Shown piece after piece: positions 1-10,902 of a stretch of 64,000 nt of DNA. This DNA comes from Panax quinquefolius (Eukaryota; Streptophyta; Magnoliopsida; Apiales; Araliaceae), in contig CM035171.1 in the NCBI GenBank assembly GCA_020205615.1, positions 29,456,400 to 29,520,399 of the forward strand, given 5' to 3'. Made by a program: the position numbers and the translations under genes. The notes beneath the pieces were generated by a model. It saw nothing but the letters and a program-made list of their open reading frames with translations. It had not been told where the DNA came from and did no database searches. Numbering within the stretch: position 1 is the stretch's first letter; each line of letters begins with the position of its first letter.

Positions 1-527
1 CCAATCCATTCAAGCAATAGGGCTCCATAGTTGAGTTGTATTCCATAACAAATGGCAGTCATGAGCTTGAGTTGTACTTCATTTACAGAGTCATGACCTG
101 AGCTCTTGCAACATATACATTTTCCAACAATATCAGCTAAAAATTCATATCTCTGTGGAAACTCCTTCTTCTTGTATCCTTTCACAGAGGGGAGTTTCTT
201 GTGATGCATTCTTTTAAGTCCCTCTTGGAAGTCTACGCTATCTATGACTGGATACCCTTCATTTTTGAGACCTAGGGCGAGGTTGATGTCTTCGGCCTTC
301 AGTCTGATTTCCACTTCCTTTACTCTCGTAGTGATTGTGTCGTTTTCAAACACACCATTCTTGTAGAATTCTTTAACTAGCTTGGGATAGATTAATGTGT
401 CTGTGCCCAAGGCTTCTTCGAGACCCGCCTTCTTTAGTAGCGCTAGAGTTTTGTGAAATTTGGGTTCAGCTATTTTGAACTAGTTAAAACAGAGTCTGTA
501 GCCGGAGATAACACTGGAAGCCGCCAT
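1..527 (-). pseudogene. PF20167-like plant transposon protein, N-terminal part, premature stop
   Basis: Reading the minus strand from an ATG at 527-525 gives a protein beginning MAASSVISGYRLCFN, then an in-frame TAG (482-480), then an open frame to the window edge. Typical pieces are the segments YPKLVKEFYKNGVFEND, EVEIRLKAEDINLALGL and, near the edge, VNEVQLKLMTAICYGIQLNY. This pattern resembles the putative plant transposon protein domain (PF20167), found in or near plant gypsy elements; another member lies at 47574-48793. Its molecular function is not known. The stop probably replaced a Glu codon (GAG to TAG), so this copy is likely dead. The C-terminal end lies outside the window. The family assignment is from recalled sequence features, not a search. 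Confidence 0.6.
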
Positions 528-780
528 TGATTTTCTTGCTAGAAGTGATTTGACTGAGCTTTCTTTTGATTTAGGGTTTCTTCTTTGAGAGAGGATGAGA
601 GAGATAATCTTTTGAACTTTTGATTTTAAAAAAATGATTTCAATTTGTACTTGTAACTTCCCTTTCTCCTTTTTGCTTAGTGGGACAGGTGTTGACTTTT
701 GCTTGGCTCTACGAGTTTGACTGATAAGGATTGTACTGATTTACCCTTGGCTCCTGCAGAGCTGATGTATCCTTAGGGAG
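528..780. other. Leader of the PF20167-like gene, no gene seen
   Basis: On the minus strand this precedes the ATG at 527. It is moderately AT-rich and holds no ORF or clear promoter that I can support. Confidence 0.4.
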
Positions 781-930
781 GACCACGATCGTTGAGGTAG
801 TTTTGTGATCGTTGTGTCTGAGCTACGATCGTCGAGTCTGTTCAGCAATCGTCGTGTCTGAGCTACGATCGTTGAGTTTGTTCAGTAATCGTCGTGTTTG
901 AGCTACAATCATCAAGTCTGTTCAGCAATC
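781..930. repeat. 40-bp tandem repeat, about four copies
   Basis: Units start at 781, 821, 861 and 901 with an exact 40-bp step. Each has a half resembling GAGCTACGATCGTCGAGTCT and a half resembling GTTCAGCAATCGTCGTGTCT. The first copy is degenerate. The last stops after 30 bp, where the Copia-1 LTR begins at 931, so Copia-1 landed inside the array. Confidence 0.85.
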
Positions 931-2794
931 TGTTGGGTTTTGTGAAAATCAAAGTAGCAATCAAATTGCAAAAATAACGGAAGCATAATAAAATCAGATT
1001 TTAAAATTTTTCACAAACCAATTACCCGGATTATCCTTTATGCATATTATTAATAAAAACGAAGAACAAGAAGTTATGTAATCATACCCTTGTAGATACG
1101 AGCTTCCACAGGTACGGTTCAACTCCTACTTCTCCGCAATCTCCTTGAATCTCCGGGTAGATTCCTTCCTTTGATAAATGTAAGCCACCCAAGTGTATGG
1201 CCTCTAGAGGTGATCCACCAAGGAAGAAGAATTTTCAAGAAGAAGGGTGTATTGGCTCAAACCCTAATTTTTTCTATCTCTTTAGAAAAAGGGGGCGTAC
1301 TCTCCAACTATTGGAATTAAGTATATTTAGATATCTGATATAAGACTCCTCTTATAAAGATATCAGGTAACCCTATTTTAATTAAAATAAGGTATTATTA
1401 ATTTAATTAAACTCTTTTAATTAAATGGGCTCCCTAATCTTATTAGAGATAATTTGTTAAATTCCTTTAACTAATTTTCCCTCCTAATCCTATTAGGAAT
1501 AAATGAGAGTACTTATATTAAATTAATTCCTAAACTCTTTTAGAAATTAAAATAATAATAATTGTAATAATATAAATAAGACTCCTCTTATTAATTTATA
1601 TTTAATATTTCTAAAATATTAAATAATAAATATTAAGTCATTTAATTTATTCTATCACCTTAGTTTAAATTAAATATACTTAACATATTATTATGATTAT
1701 GACATTAACTTCTTAAATAATTATTCTTCCTTTTATGGTGTGACCCTTTAGGTTCTCCATATTAAATCGGTTGTGAATAAATCAATTAGAATAATTCTAA
1801 TCTTATTTAAATAAATAAATTAAACGATTAATTTATTTAAATAAATAATATTTATTCTACAATAGGATAAGCCTCCCCTAGCAATCAACGACTTTCGAGA
1901 TAATATAGATTTCAATATTAATCATAAAAGAACCTTTGAGTTAATAGTTACCTTGACAATTCAATCCTTCCACCATACAATGTCCCAATTAAATATAAGA
2001 CATGGAATTACTATCAAGTCTTATTTTATTTAATTATATGTATTTCGATTCCTAAATGCACAACTCCTAATGAATGTAAATTTGAAACTACTTTTTAATT
2101 TCATTCCACCATGGCCAAGGATTCCTGGGTTTTTATTTATCGAATCACATAGGACATTTTTCTTCTTTTACTAGAAGTGGTAGATTCTTTATTGATCATT
2201 CACTACCTTCATATATAACTTATTACACCCAAGCATACCCTTTGATATACTCTAAGAGTCTTAAGGAATAAGTCAAAGTGTAATTCATTATATATAAGAT
2301 ACTATGATGATCTCAAGTCTAAGGATCATTTGTATTACTATCACTACAGGAATTCCTATTGTGATCCAAGTAAAACTCCATTAGGTATTCCTTAGCGAGT
2401 CACGTTCAGTGAACTTATTCTCTAATAAGCACTTACATACTTGCTTTAGTGTCTCCACACAAATGATCATGAGATCAATCATCCTCATCCAATGAGCAAG
2501 CAAGCAACGACGTATTCAATCTATCCGGATTCATTAATCCCCTTTTAGTAATCCATTGATTGGGAACATTTTAGTTTTAAGCTATCTAAGAATTTAGATC
2601 TCATTAGCATGATCTCATTATGATTCTAAAAGCATTGCTTAAAACTATGGGTTTATCACATATTATTAAAACAGCACCATGTAGATAATAAATACCTTTA
2701 ATAAATAATTCTTTTATTAATAAATAAATAATATTAATTACAAAGTATATGCTTTATCATCATACATGATTGGCTTGTATGCATAATACTTTCA
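931..2794 (-). repeat. Copia-1 3' LTR
   Basis: On the minus strand it begins TGAAAGTATTATGC (2794) just after the polypurine tract and ends ...AAACCCAACA at 931. It matches 8843-10703 almost base for base with only scattered changes and small indels. A TATA-like TTTATAAGAGG on the minus strand near 1352-1362 could be the core promoter, by position in the LTR only. Confidence 0.93.
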
Positions 2795-2804
2795 ATCTCC
2801 CACC
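2795..2804 (-). other. Polypurine tract of Copia-1
   Basis: The minus strand reads GGTGGGAGAT immediately before the LTR start TGAAAG. Copia-2 has the matching GTGGGAGAT before its own LTR at 16830. Confidence 0.85.
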
Positions 2805-2814
2805 TGCACTAAAG

Positions 2815-4812
2815 CTAATCGCCGTGGTATCTCATACCCATCTTCTCTAAGTGACGATCAAACTGCTGTTGTGTTAACATTTTAGTAAATGGATCTGTAA
2901 TATTGTCTTGAGAGTCCACACGCTCTAGGGTGACGTCTCCTCTTTCAATGATCTCTCTGATCAAATGAAACCGTCGCAACATGTGTTTGGATTTCTGATG
3001 AGACATGGGTTCCTCAGCCTGCACAACAGCTCCGGTGTTGTCACAAAATAAAGGTACTGGTCCTGTAATGTTAGGAACCACACCAAGTTCGATAATGAAC
3101 TTCTTCATCCAAACATCTTCCTTTGCAGCTTCACTTGCAGCTATGTACTCTGCCTCTGTCACTGAATCAACAACTATTTGCTGTTTGGAACTCTTCCAAC
3201 TCACTGCGCCACCGTTTAAGGTAAACACATACCCCGAAACGGATTTACTGTCATCTTGGTCCGTTTGAAAACTTGAGTCTGTGAAGCCCTCTAGTTTCAA
3301 TCCAGACCCACCGTAGACAAGAAATACATCCTTAGTTCTTCTTAAGTACTTTAGGATATTTGTCAGTGCCTTCCAGTGCTCTTCTCCTTGATTCAACTGA
3401 TATCTGCTTGTTACACTAAGTGCATGAGCAACATCCGATCTAGTACATATCATACCGTACATGATAGATCCTATTGCTGAAGCATAAGGAATCTTACTCA
3501 TACGGTCTCTCTCCTCAGGTGTATTTGGGGCATGTTTCTTGGAGAGATGTATTCCATGGCTCATCGGCATGAGACCTCTTTTGGAATCTTCCATGCTAAA
3601 CCTCTTTAGCATCGAGTCAATGTACGTTCCTTGGGACAAGCCAAGCATCCTATTAGATCTATCTCTATAGATCTTTATCCCCAAAATATAGGATGTTTCT
3701 CCCAAGTCCTTCATGGAGAAGTGTTTAGATAACCAAATTTTAATTGATTGTAGCATAGGAATATCATTCCCTATCAGTAATATATCATCAACATATAATA
3801 CGAGGAATGAAACAGCGCTCCCACTAACCTTCTTGTACACACATGGTTCATCCTCATTTTTGATAAAATCAAACTCTTTGATTGTCTCATTAAAATGGAT
3901 GTTCCACCTACGAGAAGCTTGCTTCAATCTATAAATGGATCGTTGTAGCTTACAGACTTGATTTGTTACAACCTTTGAAACAAATCCCTCTGACTGTGTC
4001 ATATACATATCCTCCTCAAGTTTCCCATTGAGGAAGGCCATTTTCACGTACATCTGCCAGATTTCGTAGTCATGGTAAGCTGCAATCGCAAGCAAAATCC
4101 GAATGGACTTAAGCATTGCTACTGGTGAAAAGGTTTCGTCATAGTCAACTCCTTGTCTTTGTTTGAAACCTTTTGCGACTAGTCGGGCCTTATAGGTCTC
4201 TACCTTGCCGTCTGCTCCAGTCTTTCTTTTAAAGACCCATTTACACCCAATAGGCTTAATGCCTTCAGGTGATGAAACCAAAGTCCATACTTGGTTTTCA
4301 TACATGGAGTCCATCTCGGATTTCATGGCATCTTGCCACTTCTCTGAGTCTTTACTACTCATAGCATGTTCGTAATTCAATGGATCATCATCATCTATGA
4401 TGTGTACCTCATCGTCATCTTCTATGACAAGTCCATACATATCAGGTATCTTTGGTATTCTTCCAGATTTATGAATAGGGTGTGGTACAGAAGGAATCTC
4501 TACTTGGTTAGGTACCTCACTTTGATCTGTAGCATTTTGTGGTTCTTGAACCTCTTTAAGATATATCTTACTCCCACTGACCCCTTCAAAGATAAACTTC
4601 TTTTCCAAGAAGGCAACATGTTTCGCAACAAAAACCTTTTGATCAGTTGGATGATAGAAATAATACCCCTGATGTTTCTTTAGGGTATCCCACAAATCTA
4701 CATTTATCAGATCTAGTCTGTAGCTTATCATTTTCAAACTTTTTGACATAAGCTGGACAACCCCAAGTCTTAACATGCTTAAGATTTGGTTTCCTCCCTG
4801 TCCATAACTCAT
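2815..4812 (-). pseudogene. Copia-1 pol, integrase C-terminus plus reverse transcriptase and RNase H
   Basis: The 665-codon frame covers the copia-type RT (RVT_2, from about residue 165 to 410) and RNase H (about residue 510 to 645), ending MRYHGD and stop. The RT active-site motif YVDD is intact (LVLYVDDILL), and RNase H keeps its acidic residues (GFTDSS, VTEAEY, LFCDN). The first RT motif reads QMYVKMAFLNG where the family has QMDVKTAFLNG, so the catalytic Asp is Tyr and the enzyme should be inactive. The first roughly 45 residues look out of frame against the expected integrase C-terminus (a YELW-type segment); recognisable sequence resumes at GYYFYHPTDQKVFVAK. The initial Met is therefore not a real start; the segment belonged to one gag-pol polyprotein. 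Confidence 0.9.
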
Positions 4813-5757
4813 ATGGGGTCTTGGGGACGGATTTTGTAGGTACCTTGTTAAGTAGGTATACAGCCGATTCTAGGGCATATCCCTAGAAGGAAACTGGAAG
4901 GTCGGTAAAGCTCATCATGGATCGAACCATGTCCAAAATGTTCGATTTCTCCTTTCAGATACACCATTCATCTGTGACGTCCCTGGTGGAGTCCATTGTG
5001 AGATTATACCATTTTCTTTGAGACAATTGAGAAACTCACCACTTAAGTATTCTCCTCCTCGATCAGATTGAAGAATCTTAATACTCTTACCAGTTTGCTT
5101 CTCTACTTCACTTCTGAACTCTTTGAACTTTTCAAATGATTCAGATTTGTATTTCATTAAATACACATATCCAAATCTTGAGTGATCGTCAGTGAATGTA
5201 ATAAAATAAGAATACCCTCCTCGTGCAGTTGTTGTCATAGGTCCACATACATCTGTGTGTACCAACGCTAACAACTCTGTAACTCTTTCTCCTTTTCCAC
5301 TAAAAGGAGATTTAGTCATTTTGCCCATGAGACAAGATTCACAAGTTGGATATGATTCATAATTCGATAGCTCTAGGAGCCCATCTTTGTGTAACTTGAA
5401 TAATCTTGTTTCATTAATATGACCGAGTCTACAGTGCCACATGAAGGTATAATTAACATCATCTCTTTTCCATTTCTTAGTTTGTTCAATTTGAAGTATA
5501 TTTTCATGCAAGTCAAGTATATAAAGTCCATTTCGCAAATTACAAACACCATATAAAACATTATCATTATAAATAGAACAACTGTTGTTCTTTATTATAA
5601 TATTAAAACCATCCATATCCAATACAGAGATAGAAATAATGTTTCTAATGATATTTGGAACAAAATAACAATTATTTAAATTAATAAACTTTCCCGTAGG
5701 CAGTGCTAAACAATAAATCCCTACAGCTAATGCAGCAACCTTTGCTCCATTTCCCAC
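4813..5757 (-). pseudogene. Copia-1 pol, GAG-pre-integrase and integrase core
   Basis: The 4915-5757 frame encodes a GAG-pre-integrase domain with the zinc-binding set HCRLGH...CESC (about residues 108-146), then an integrase core with the three acidic residues visible in LVHTDVCGPM, LQSDRGGEY and the Glu of NGVSERRNRT. Integrase joins the cDNA ends to host DNA. The frame ends soon after the catalytic Glu, and a frameshift with stops separates it from the RT frame at 4812. Its upstream end overlaps the protease frame by 31 bp in another phase, so a frameshift separates protease from integrase. The active-site residues look intact but the polyprotein cannot be made whole. Confidence 0.88.
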
Positions 5758-6799
5758 TCGTAGGACGACCTCATCCTTGCTTTCGACTTTCTACTTCGAC
5801 TACCCCCTCGCATATTATTACATATGTGAGAACCACAGCCGGTATCCAATACCCACGTAGAAGATTGACTTTCAGAAAAATTAACTTCAATCATAAACAA
5901 ACCTTGATTAGGATTTGAAGCTTCTCCAAGCTTCTTCTGCTTTTGTTCCGCAAGATAATCCTTACAATTCCTCTTCCAGTGACCCGGCTTGTTGCAATGG
6001 AAGCAAATTCCTTTGCTAGCTGGATCAGGTTTCGTTTGATCCTTTATTTTCGCCTTTCCCTTAGCCTTCTTGGATTTCTTCTTTTCAGAAGATACCTTGG
6101 GCCTCTTCCTTTTCTTGGAAGAATCATCCACCAGTAAGACATAGTTCTTCTTGGATGAGAAGTGACCTTCAGCAGTTTTCAACATGTTAAGTAACTCAGG
6201 CAAGCTAACGTCCAACTTATTCATGTGAAAATTCACAACAAACTATGAGAAGGTGTCAAGGAGTGACTGCAAGATCAAATCTTGACTCAACTCCCCATCC
6301 ATGACGAACCCAAGCTGTCCAAGACGTTCAATCAGATTGATCATCTTTAAGACATGAGTCTCAATGGTAGTGCCCTCGGTCATCCGAGATCAGAAGAGCT
6401 CCTTAGATATTTCATATCTAGCGGTCTACTTTGCTCACCATACAACTCTCGAAGGTGTAGTAGCATAGTAGGAGCATCCATGTTTTTATGCTGACGCTGA
6501 AGCTCGTTACTCATAGATGCGAGCATGATGCATTGAGCCACAGATGCATCATCTTACCATTGTTTAAAAGTAGCAATCTCTTCCTCAGAGGCTATCTCTG
6601 CAACTTTTGCAGGTACAGGCGAATTTAGGACATAAGAAATCTTTTCAGCAATGAGAACAATTCCCAAATTCCTTAACCGCACCAGTAGTAGTTTGATTAA
6701 ATTAGGTTTGTTAGCATCAAGTATGCTACGCTTAATGAAATTAGTGAATGTGACATTTTCAAAATTCTGCATGTAAAAAGACAATATTTTAGCAAACAT
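5727..6799 (-). pseudogene. Copia-1 gag with zinc knuckle and protease start
   Basis: The N-terminal piece at 6554-6799 includes LGIVLIAEKISYVLNSPVP, typical of copia gag. Between 6237 and 6553 the UBN2-type gag continues in shifted frames with stops (LLHLRELYGEQ, LGQLGFVMDGELSQDLILQ). At 5727-6236 follow NKLDVSLPELLNMLKTAE, a Lys-rich stretch, the zinc knuckle CFHCNKPGHWKRNC (CX2CX4HX4C) and the aspartic protease motif WVLDTGCGSHIC. Gag packages the RNA; the protease cuts the polyprotein. At least two frame breaks mean no full gag is made. The most likely original start lies near 6799 or at MQNFENVT slightly downstream. Confidence 0.85.
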
Positions 6800-6956
6800 T
6801 TATTTAATTAATTATCAAAATAAATTATGTCTTATTTTATATTGGTATCTCCCACTATTTTCTTCAAACTATATTACCCTCGTTTATATAGTTCGGCAAA
6901 AGCTAATTAAAGTTTTTGCTAGTGAGAATAAGGATCCTATTTCAAATATATATAGC

Positions 6957-7253
6957 CTTGTGGTGACACAACAAACTATATATAAATAAATAGGTAGACA
7001 ACTCCTTGTCAATTACATCATCATGTAACTCCTTATGTTTTACCTCTTAGATTATTTTGATCAAGTGGTGGCACATCCGAATCAAAATTATCTAAGTTAA
7101 GTCCAACCTAGCACTTCCATATATTCAAAAAAGAGAAATATTGTCCTTGTGGTGACACAACAAAACAATATTGTTCAATTTTCTTTATAAGCATCAAATG
7201 TGATAAGTTAACATCTTAAATACTTAATACTTGCCTTGTGGTGACACAACAAA
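6957..7253 (-). repeat. Three spaced copies of a 19-bp leader motif in Copia-1
   Basis: The motif CTTGTGGTGACACAACAAA occurs at 6957-6975, 7146-7164 and 7235-7253 in the untranslated leader between primer site and gag. Its core TTGTG-GTGA-CACAA is an inverted repeat. The same three copies occur in Copia-2 at 13339-13357, 13428-13446 and 13614-13632, inverted as the whole element is. Confidence 0.8.
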
Positions 7254-8189
7254 CTCATATTAAATATTTAATACTCTATTAATTTTATCATGCTAGAAGG
7301 CGACGTTCGATATTCTAAATATCTTTGAACGCTTAAGACTTGATATATAAAAACTTTGAGGGATTTGTTATTATTTGTCTCATCTTGTTTAGTGCGCATG
7401 CAAATATATATATATAATATGCATCATATTATTAAACATGCGAAGCATGTTTGCATAATATATGATATAATATATAATACTAACATGCACATATAGAATA
7501 CTATATTCTACCGGGATTGATTATGAACTTTTATTCTAGTTTGGTTCACTAGAGCCACCAAGTGAACCAAAAGGTCAAACCCTAGGGTGCAAGAATAAAT
7601 ATTTAAATATAACTATTACATTTAAACACGGGCTCCATTACAAACGGATTTTTTAGCGCTCCTTGCTCCTTCATCTCCGGTTCTTCGAAAAATTCTAACT
7701 AATCCTATACAATTAAACTATTTAATTTAAATAGAAACCTTGATCAGCAGTCAAGGGAAAGTACATAAGAGGGAGATAGAATTTACGTAAAGAAGAAAAC
7801 CAGAAAAGACGAGGTATGCAGTCCCCATTTAATAAAACACATTCATTCAAAGATCCAACTAAAATAAATCCAATCACATTGGTCAATAGTCCATAATCAA
7901 TCTCATTTATTATCATACATATTATCATATGTATCAATAAATAAAATCATTCTATATATATGAATATCATTTAATGAGCATTTTTAAATTGCATGAATTC
8001 CAATTTCAAGATTAAAATAAACTCTTTATTTTAATTATAAAATTATTAAATATAAATAAATATATATATATATATAACTATTATATATATATAATATTAG
8101 TTGTACGCTTTTTGAAAAAAAAAACTTGTTAACTTGTAATGTTTCCAAGACTTCTAGAAAACATGTTTAACCATGACATATATATAATA

Positions 8190-8451
8190 CTCCCTCCGTC
8201 TCAAATTAATTGCTTTCGCTTTTGACTTTTTTAAGTTAAATTTACTATATTTTAAAATTAATAATTAAACATATATAAATATATTTCTAAAATTATAAAA
8301 ATTGGGATTAGTAATAAATTGTATATACTTTCTTTTGGTTATAATCTCTTCACCTATATTTTAGCAAAAATAATAAAAAAAATTAGTTTTAAAATTGGTC
8401 AATTTAACTTTAAAAAATCAAAACTGAGCAATTAATTTAGGACAGAGAGAG
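8190..8451. mobile_element. Stowaway-type MITE (Tc1/mariner, non-autonomous)
   Basis: The 262-bp unit is bounded by TA on both sides (8188-8189, 8452-8453) and has terminal inverted repeats: left CTCCCTCCGTCTCAAATTAA, right (reversed) CTCTCTCTGTCCTAAATTAA. CTCCCTCCGT next to TA is the Stowaway signature. It has no coding capacity and inserted into the leader of Copia-1; Copia-2 has no counterpart. Confidence 0.9.
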
Positions 8452-8534
8452 TATATAATATATATATGTCACGTGAAACTAAGTAATCCTACTAACCAGG
8501 AAACCTTAGAATTAACAAAATCACCTTTATCATA

Positions 8535-8577
<43 letters not shown>

Positions 8578-8828
8578 CTTAATTACAATATATATAATAT
8601 GATTCAACGCGAATCATGGAATCGAGGATCGATTTTTGAAAAGAAAAAAAAATCAACCAACGATACGGACTCAGTAAAAAAAGAAAAATTCCAAAACAGT
8701 TTTCGACAAAGTTTTTTTTTTCTTCATAAAATAATAATTTTATACAATAAATAATGCTCAATAAATTATTCAAAATACATACCCATACATATATGAAATT
8801 AAAATAATTAAAAATTCACATAAAGTTT

Positions 8829-8841
8829 GCCTCTGATACCA
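8829..8841 (-). other. Copia-1 primer binding site
   Basis: The minus strand reads TGGTATCAGAGGC one base after the LTR end ...AAACA, matching the initiator tRNA-Met primer site usual in plant copia elements (TGGTATCAGAGC) apart from one extra G. Confidence 0.88.
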
Positions 8842-8842
8842 C

Positions 8843-10703
8843 TGTTTGGGTTTTGTGAAAATCAAAGTAGCAATCAAATTGCAAAAATAGCGGAAGCATA
8901 ATAAAATTATATTTTAAAATTTTTCACAAACCAATTACCCGGATCATCCTTTATGCATATTATTAATCAAAACGAAGAACAAGAAGTTATGTAATCATAC
9001 CCTTGTAGATACGAGCTTCCACAGGTACGAGTTCAACTCATACTTCTCCATGATCTCCCTGAATCTCTGGGTAGATTCCTTCCTTTGATCAATGTAAGCC
9101 ACCCAAGTGTATGGCCTCTAGAGGTGATCCACCAAGGAAGAAGAATTTTCAAGAAGAAGGGTGTATTGGCTCAAACCCTAGTTTTTTCTATCTCTTTAGA
9201 AAAAGGGGGCGTACTCTCCAACTATTGGAATTAAGTATATTTAGATATCTGATATAAGACTCCTCTTATAAAGATATCAGGTAACCTTATTTTAATTAAA
9301 ATAAGGTATTATTTATTTAATTAAACTCTTTTAATTAAATGGACTCCCTAATCTTATTAGAGATAATTTATTAAATTCCTTTAACTAATTTTCCCTCCTA
9401 ATCCTATTAGGAATAAATGAGAGTACTTATATTAAATTAATTCCTAAACTCTTTTAGAAATTAAAATAATAATAATTGTAATAATATAAATAAGACTCCT
9501 CTTATTAATTTATATTTAATATTTCTAAAATATTAAATAATAAATATTAAGTCATTTAATTTATTCTATCACCATAGATTAAATTAAATATACTTTAACA
9601 TATTATTACGATTATGACATTAACTTCTTAAATAATTATTCTTCCTTTTATGGTGTGACCCTTTAGGTTCTCCATATTAAACCTAGGTTGTGAATAAATC
9701 AATTAGAATAATTCTAATCTTATTTAAATAAATAAATTAAACGATTAATTTATTTAAATAAATAATATTTATTCTACAATAGGGATAAGCCTCCCTAGCA
9801 ATCAACGACTTTCCAGATAATATAGATTTCAATATTAATCATAAAAGAACCTTTGAGTTAATAGTTACCGTACAATTCAATCCTTCCACCATACAATGTC
9901 CCAATTAAATATAAGACATGGAATTACTATCAAGTCTTATTTTATTTAATTATATGTATTTCGATTCCTAAATGCACAACTCCTAATGAATGTAAATTTG
10001 AAACTACTTTTTAATTTCATTCCACCATGGCCAAGGATTCCTGGGTTTTTATTTATCGAATCACATAGGACATTTTTCTTCTTTTACTAGAAGTGGTAGA
10101 TTCTTTATTGATCATTCACTACCTTCATATATAACTTATTACACCCAAGCATACCCTTTGATATACTCTAAGAGTCTTAAGGAATAAGTCAAAGTGTAAT
10201 TCATTATATATAAGATACTATGATGATCTCAAGTCTAAGGATCATTTGTACTACTATCACTACAGGAATTCCTATTGACAGTCAAGTAAAACTCCATTAG
10301 GTATTCCTTAGCGAGTCACGTTCAGTGAACTTATTCTCTAATAAGCACTTACATACTTGCTTTAGTGTCTCCACACAAATGATCATGAGATCAATCATCC
10401 TCATCCAATGAGCAAGCAACGTACATACCAATCTATCTGGATTCACTAATCCCCTTTTTAGTAATCCATTGATTGGGAACATTTTAGTTTTAAGCTATCT
10501 AAGAATTTAGATCACATTAGCATGATCTCATCATGATTCTAAAAGCATTGCTTAAAACTATGGGTTTATCACATATTATTAAAACAGTACCATGTAGATA
10601 ATAAATACCTTTAATAAATAATTCTTTTATTAATAAATAAATAAGATTAATTACAAAGTATATGCTTTATCATCATACATGATTGGCTTGTATGCACAAT
10701 ACT
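8843..10703 (-). repeat. Copia-1 5' LTR
   Basis: This copy of the LTR lies beside the primer site, so it is the 5' LTR. It matches 931-2794 closely but stops four bases short of the expected end, where an unrelated gypsy LTR end begins (10704). A minus-strand TATA-like TTTATAAGAGG near 9263-9273 is a candidate core promoter. Confidence 0.92.
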
Positions 10704-10902
10704 GTGAAATAGTGTGATAATAGTTGTAATGAGGACTCCTTTTGAGTTTGTATAATATCTAGTAGACAATATTTGTATTCAAACTCACAGTTTATGTCGT
10801 ATTGTACACGACAGTTATATTAGTAAGTTGTATTTGAATTTATGTACCATGTAAGTGGCGACCCAAGATGGGTGACGTATACCTAATTTTGGGGGCGTCA
10901 CA
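10704..10902 (+). repeat. Detached gypsy LTR 3' end, copy of the Gypsy-1 LTR end
   Basis: About 199 bp starting GTGAAATAGTGTGATAATAG and ending TTTTGGGGGCGTCACA. The same block ends both Gypsy-1 LTRs (about 20470-20667 and 23594-23796) and looks closest to the 20470 copy. Here it stands alone, joined to the broken end of Copia-1 on the left and to GTTAA plus Copia-2 LTR sequence on the right, the same junction as at 23796/23797. Confidence 0.85.

Larger units (their letters stand above)
6800..8828 (-). other. Copia-1 untranslated leader
   Basis: About 2 kb between the primer site and gag, very AT-rich, without a convincing gene. It holds the repeated 19-bp motif, TA microsatellites (for example about 8537-8577), a Stowaway MITE (8190-8451) and a short frame at 7722-7937 whose start (MIINEIDYGLLTNVIGF) is also present in the Copia-2 leader at 12601-12840. 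I cannot tell whether that short frame is translated. Confidence 0.6.
931..10703 (-). mobile_element. Copia-1: nearly full-length Ty1/copia retrotransposon
   Basis: Two long near-identical direct repeats (931-2794, 8843-10703) flank an internal region with copia order on the minus strand: primer site, gag, protease, integrase, RT, RNase H, polypurine tract. The very high LTR similarity suggests fairly recent insertion. The left flank is a 40-bp tandem array. The right LTR lacks its last four bases and no matching target duplication is seen, so the right junction is rearranged. Coding frames are broken and RT motif A has lost its Asp, so it is not autonomous. A Stowaway MITE sits in its leader. 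Confidence 0.92.

Noticed and set aside
8829..8841. Possible tRNA gene because of the tRNA-Met-like sequence (also 11371, 20670, 34025)
   Set aside because: Only the 12-13 nt primer-site complement is present, next to LTR ends; no cloverleaf.
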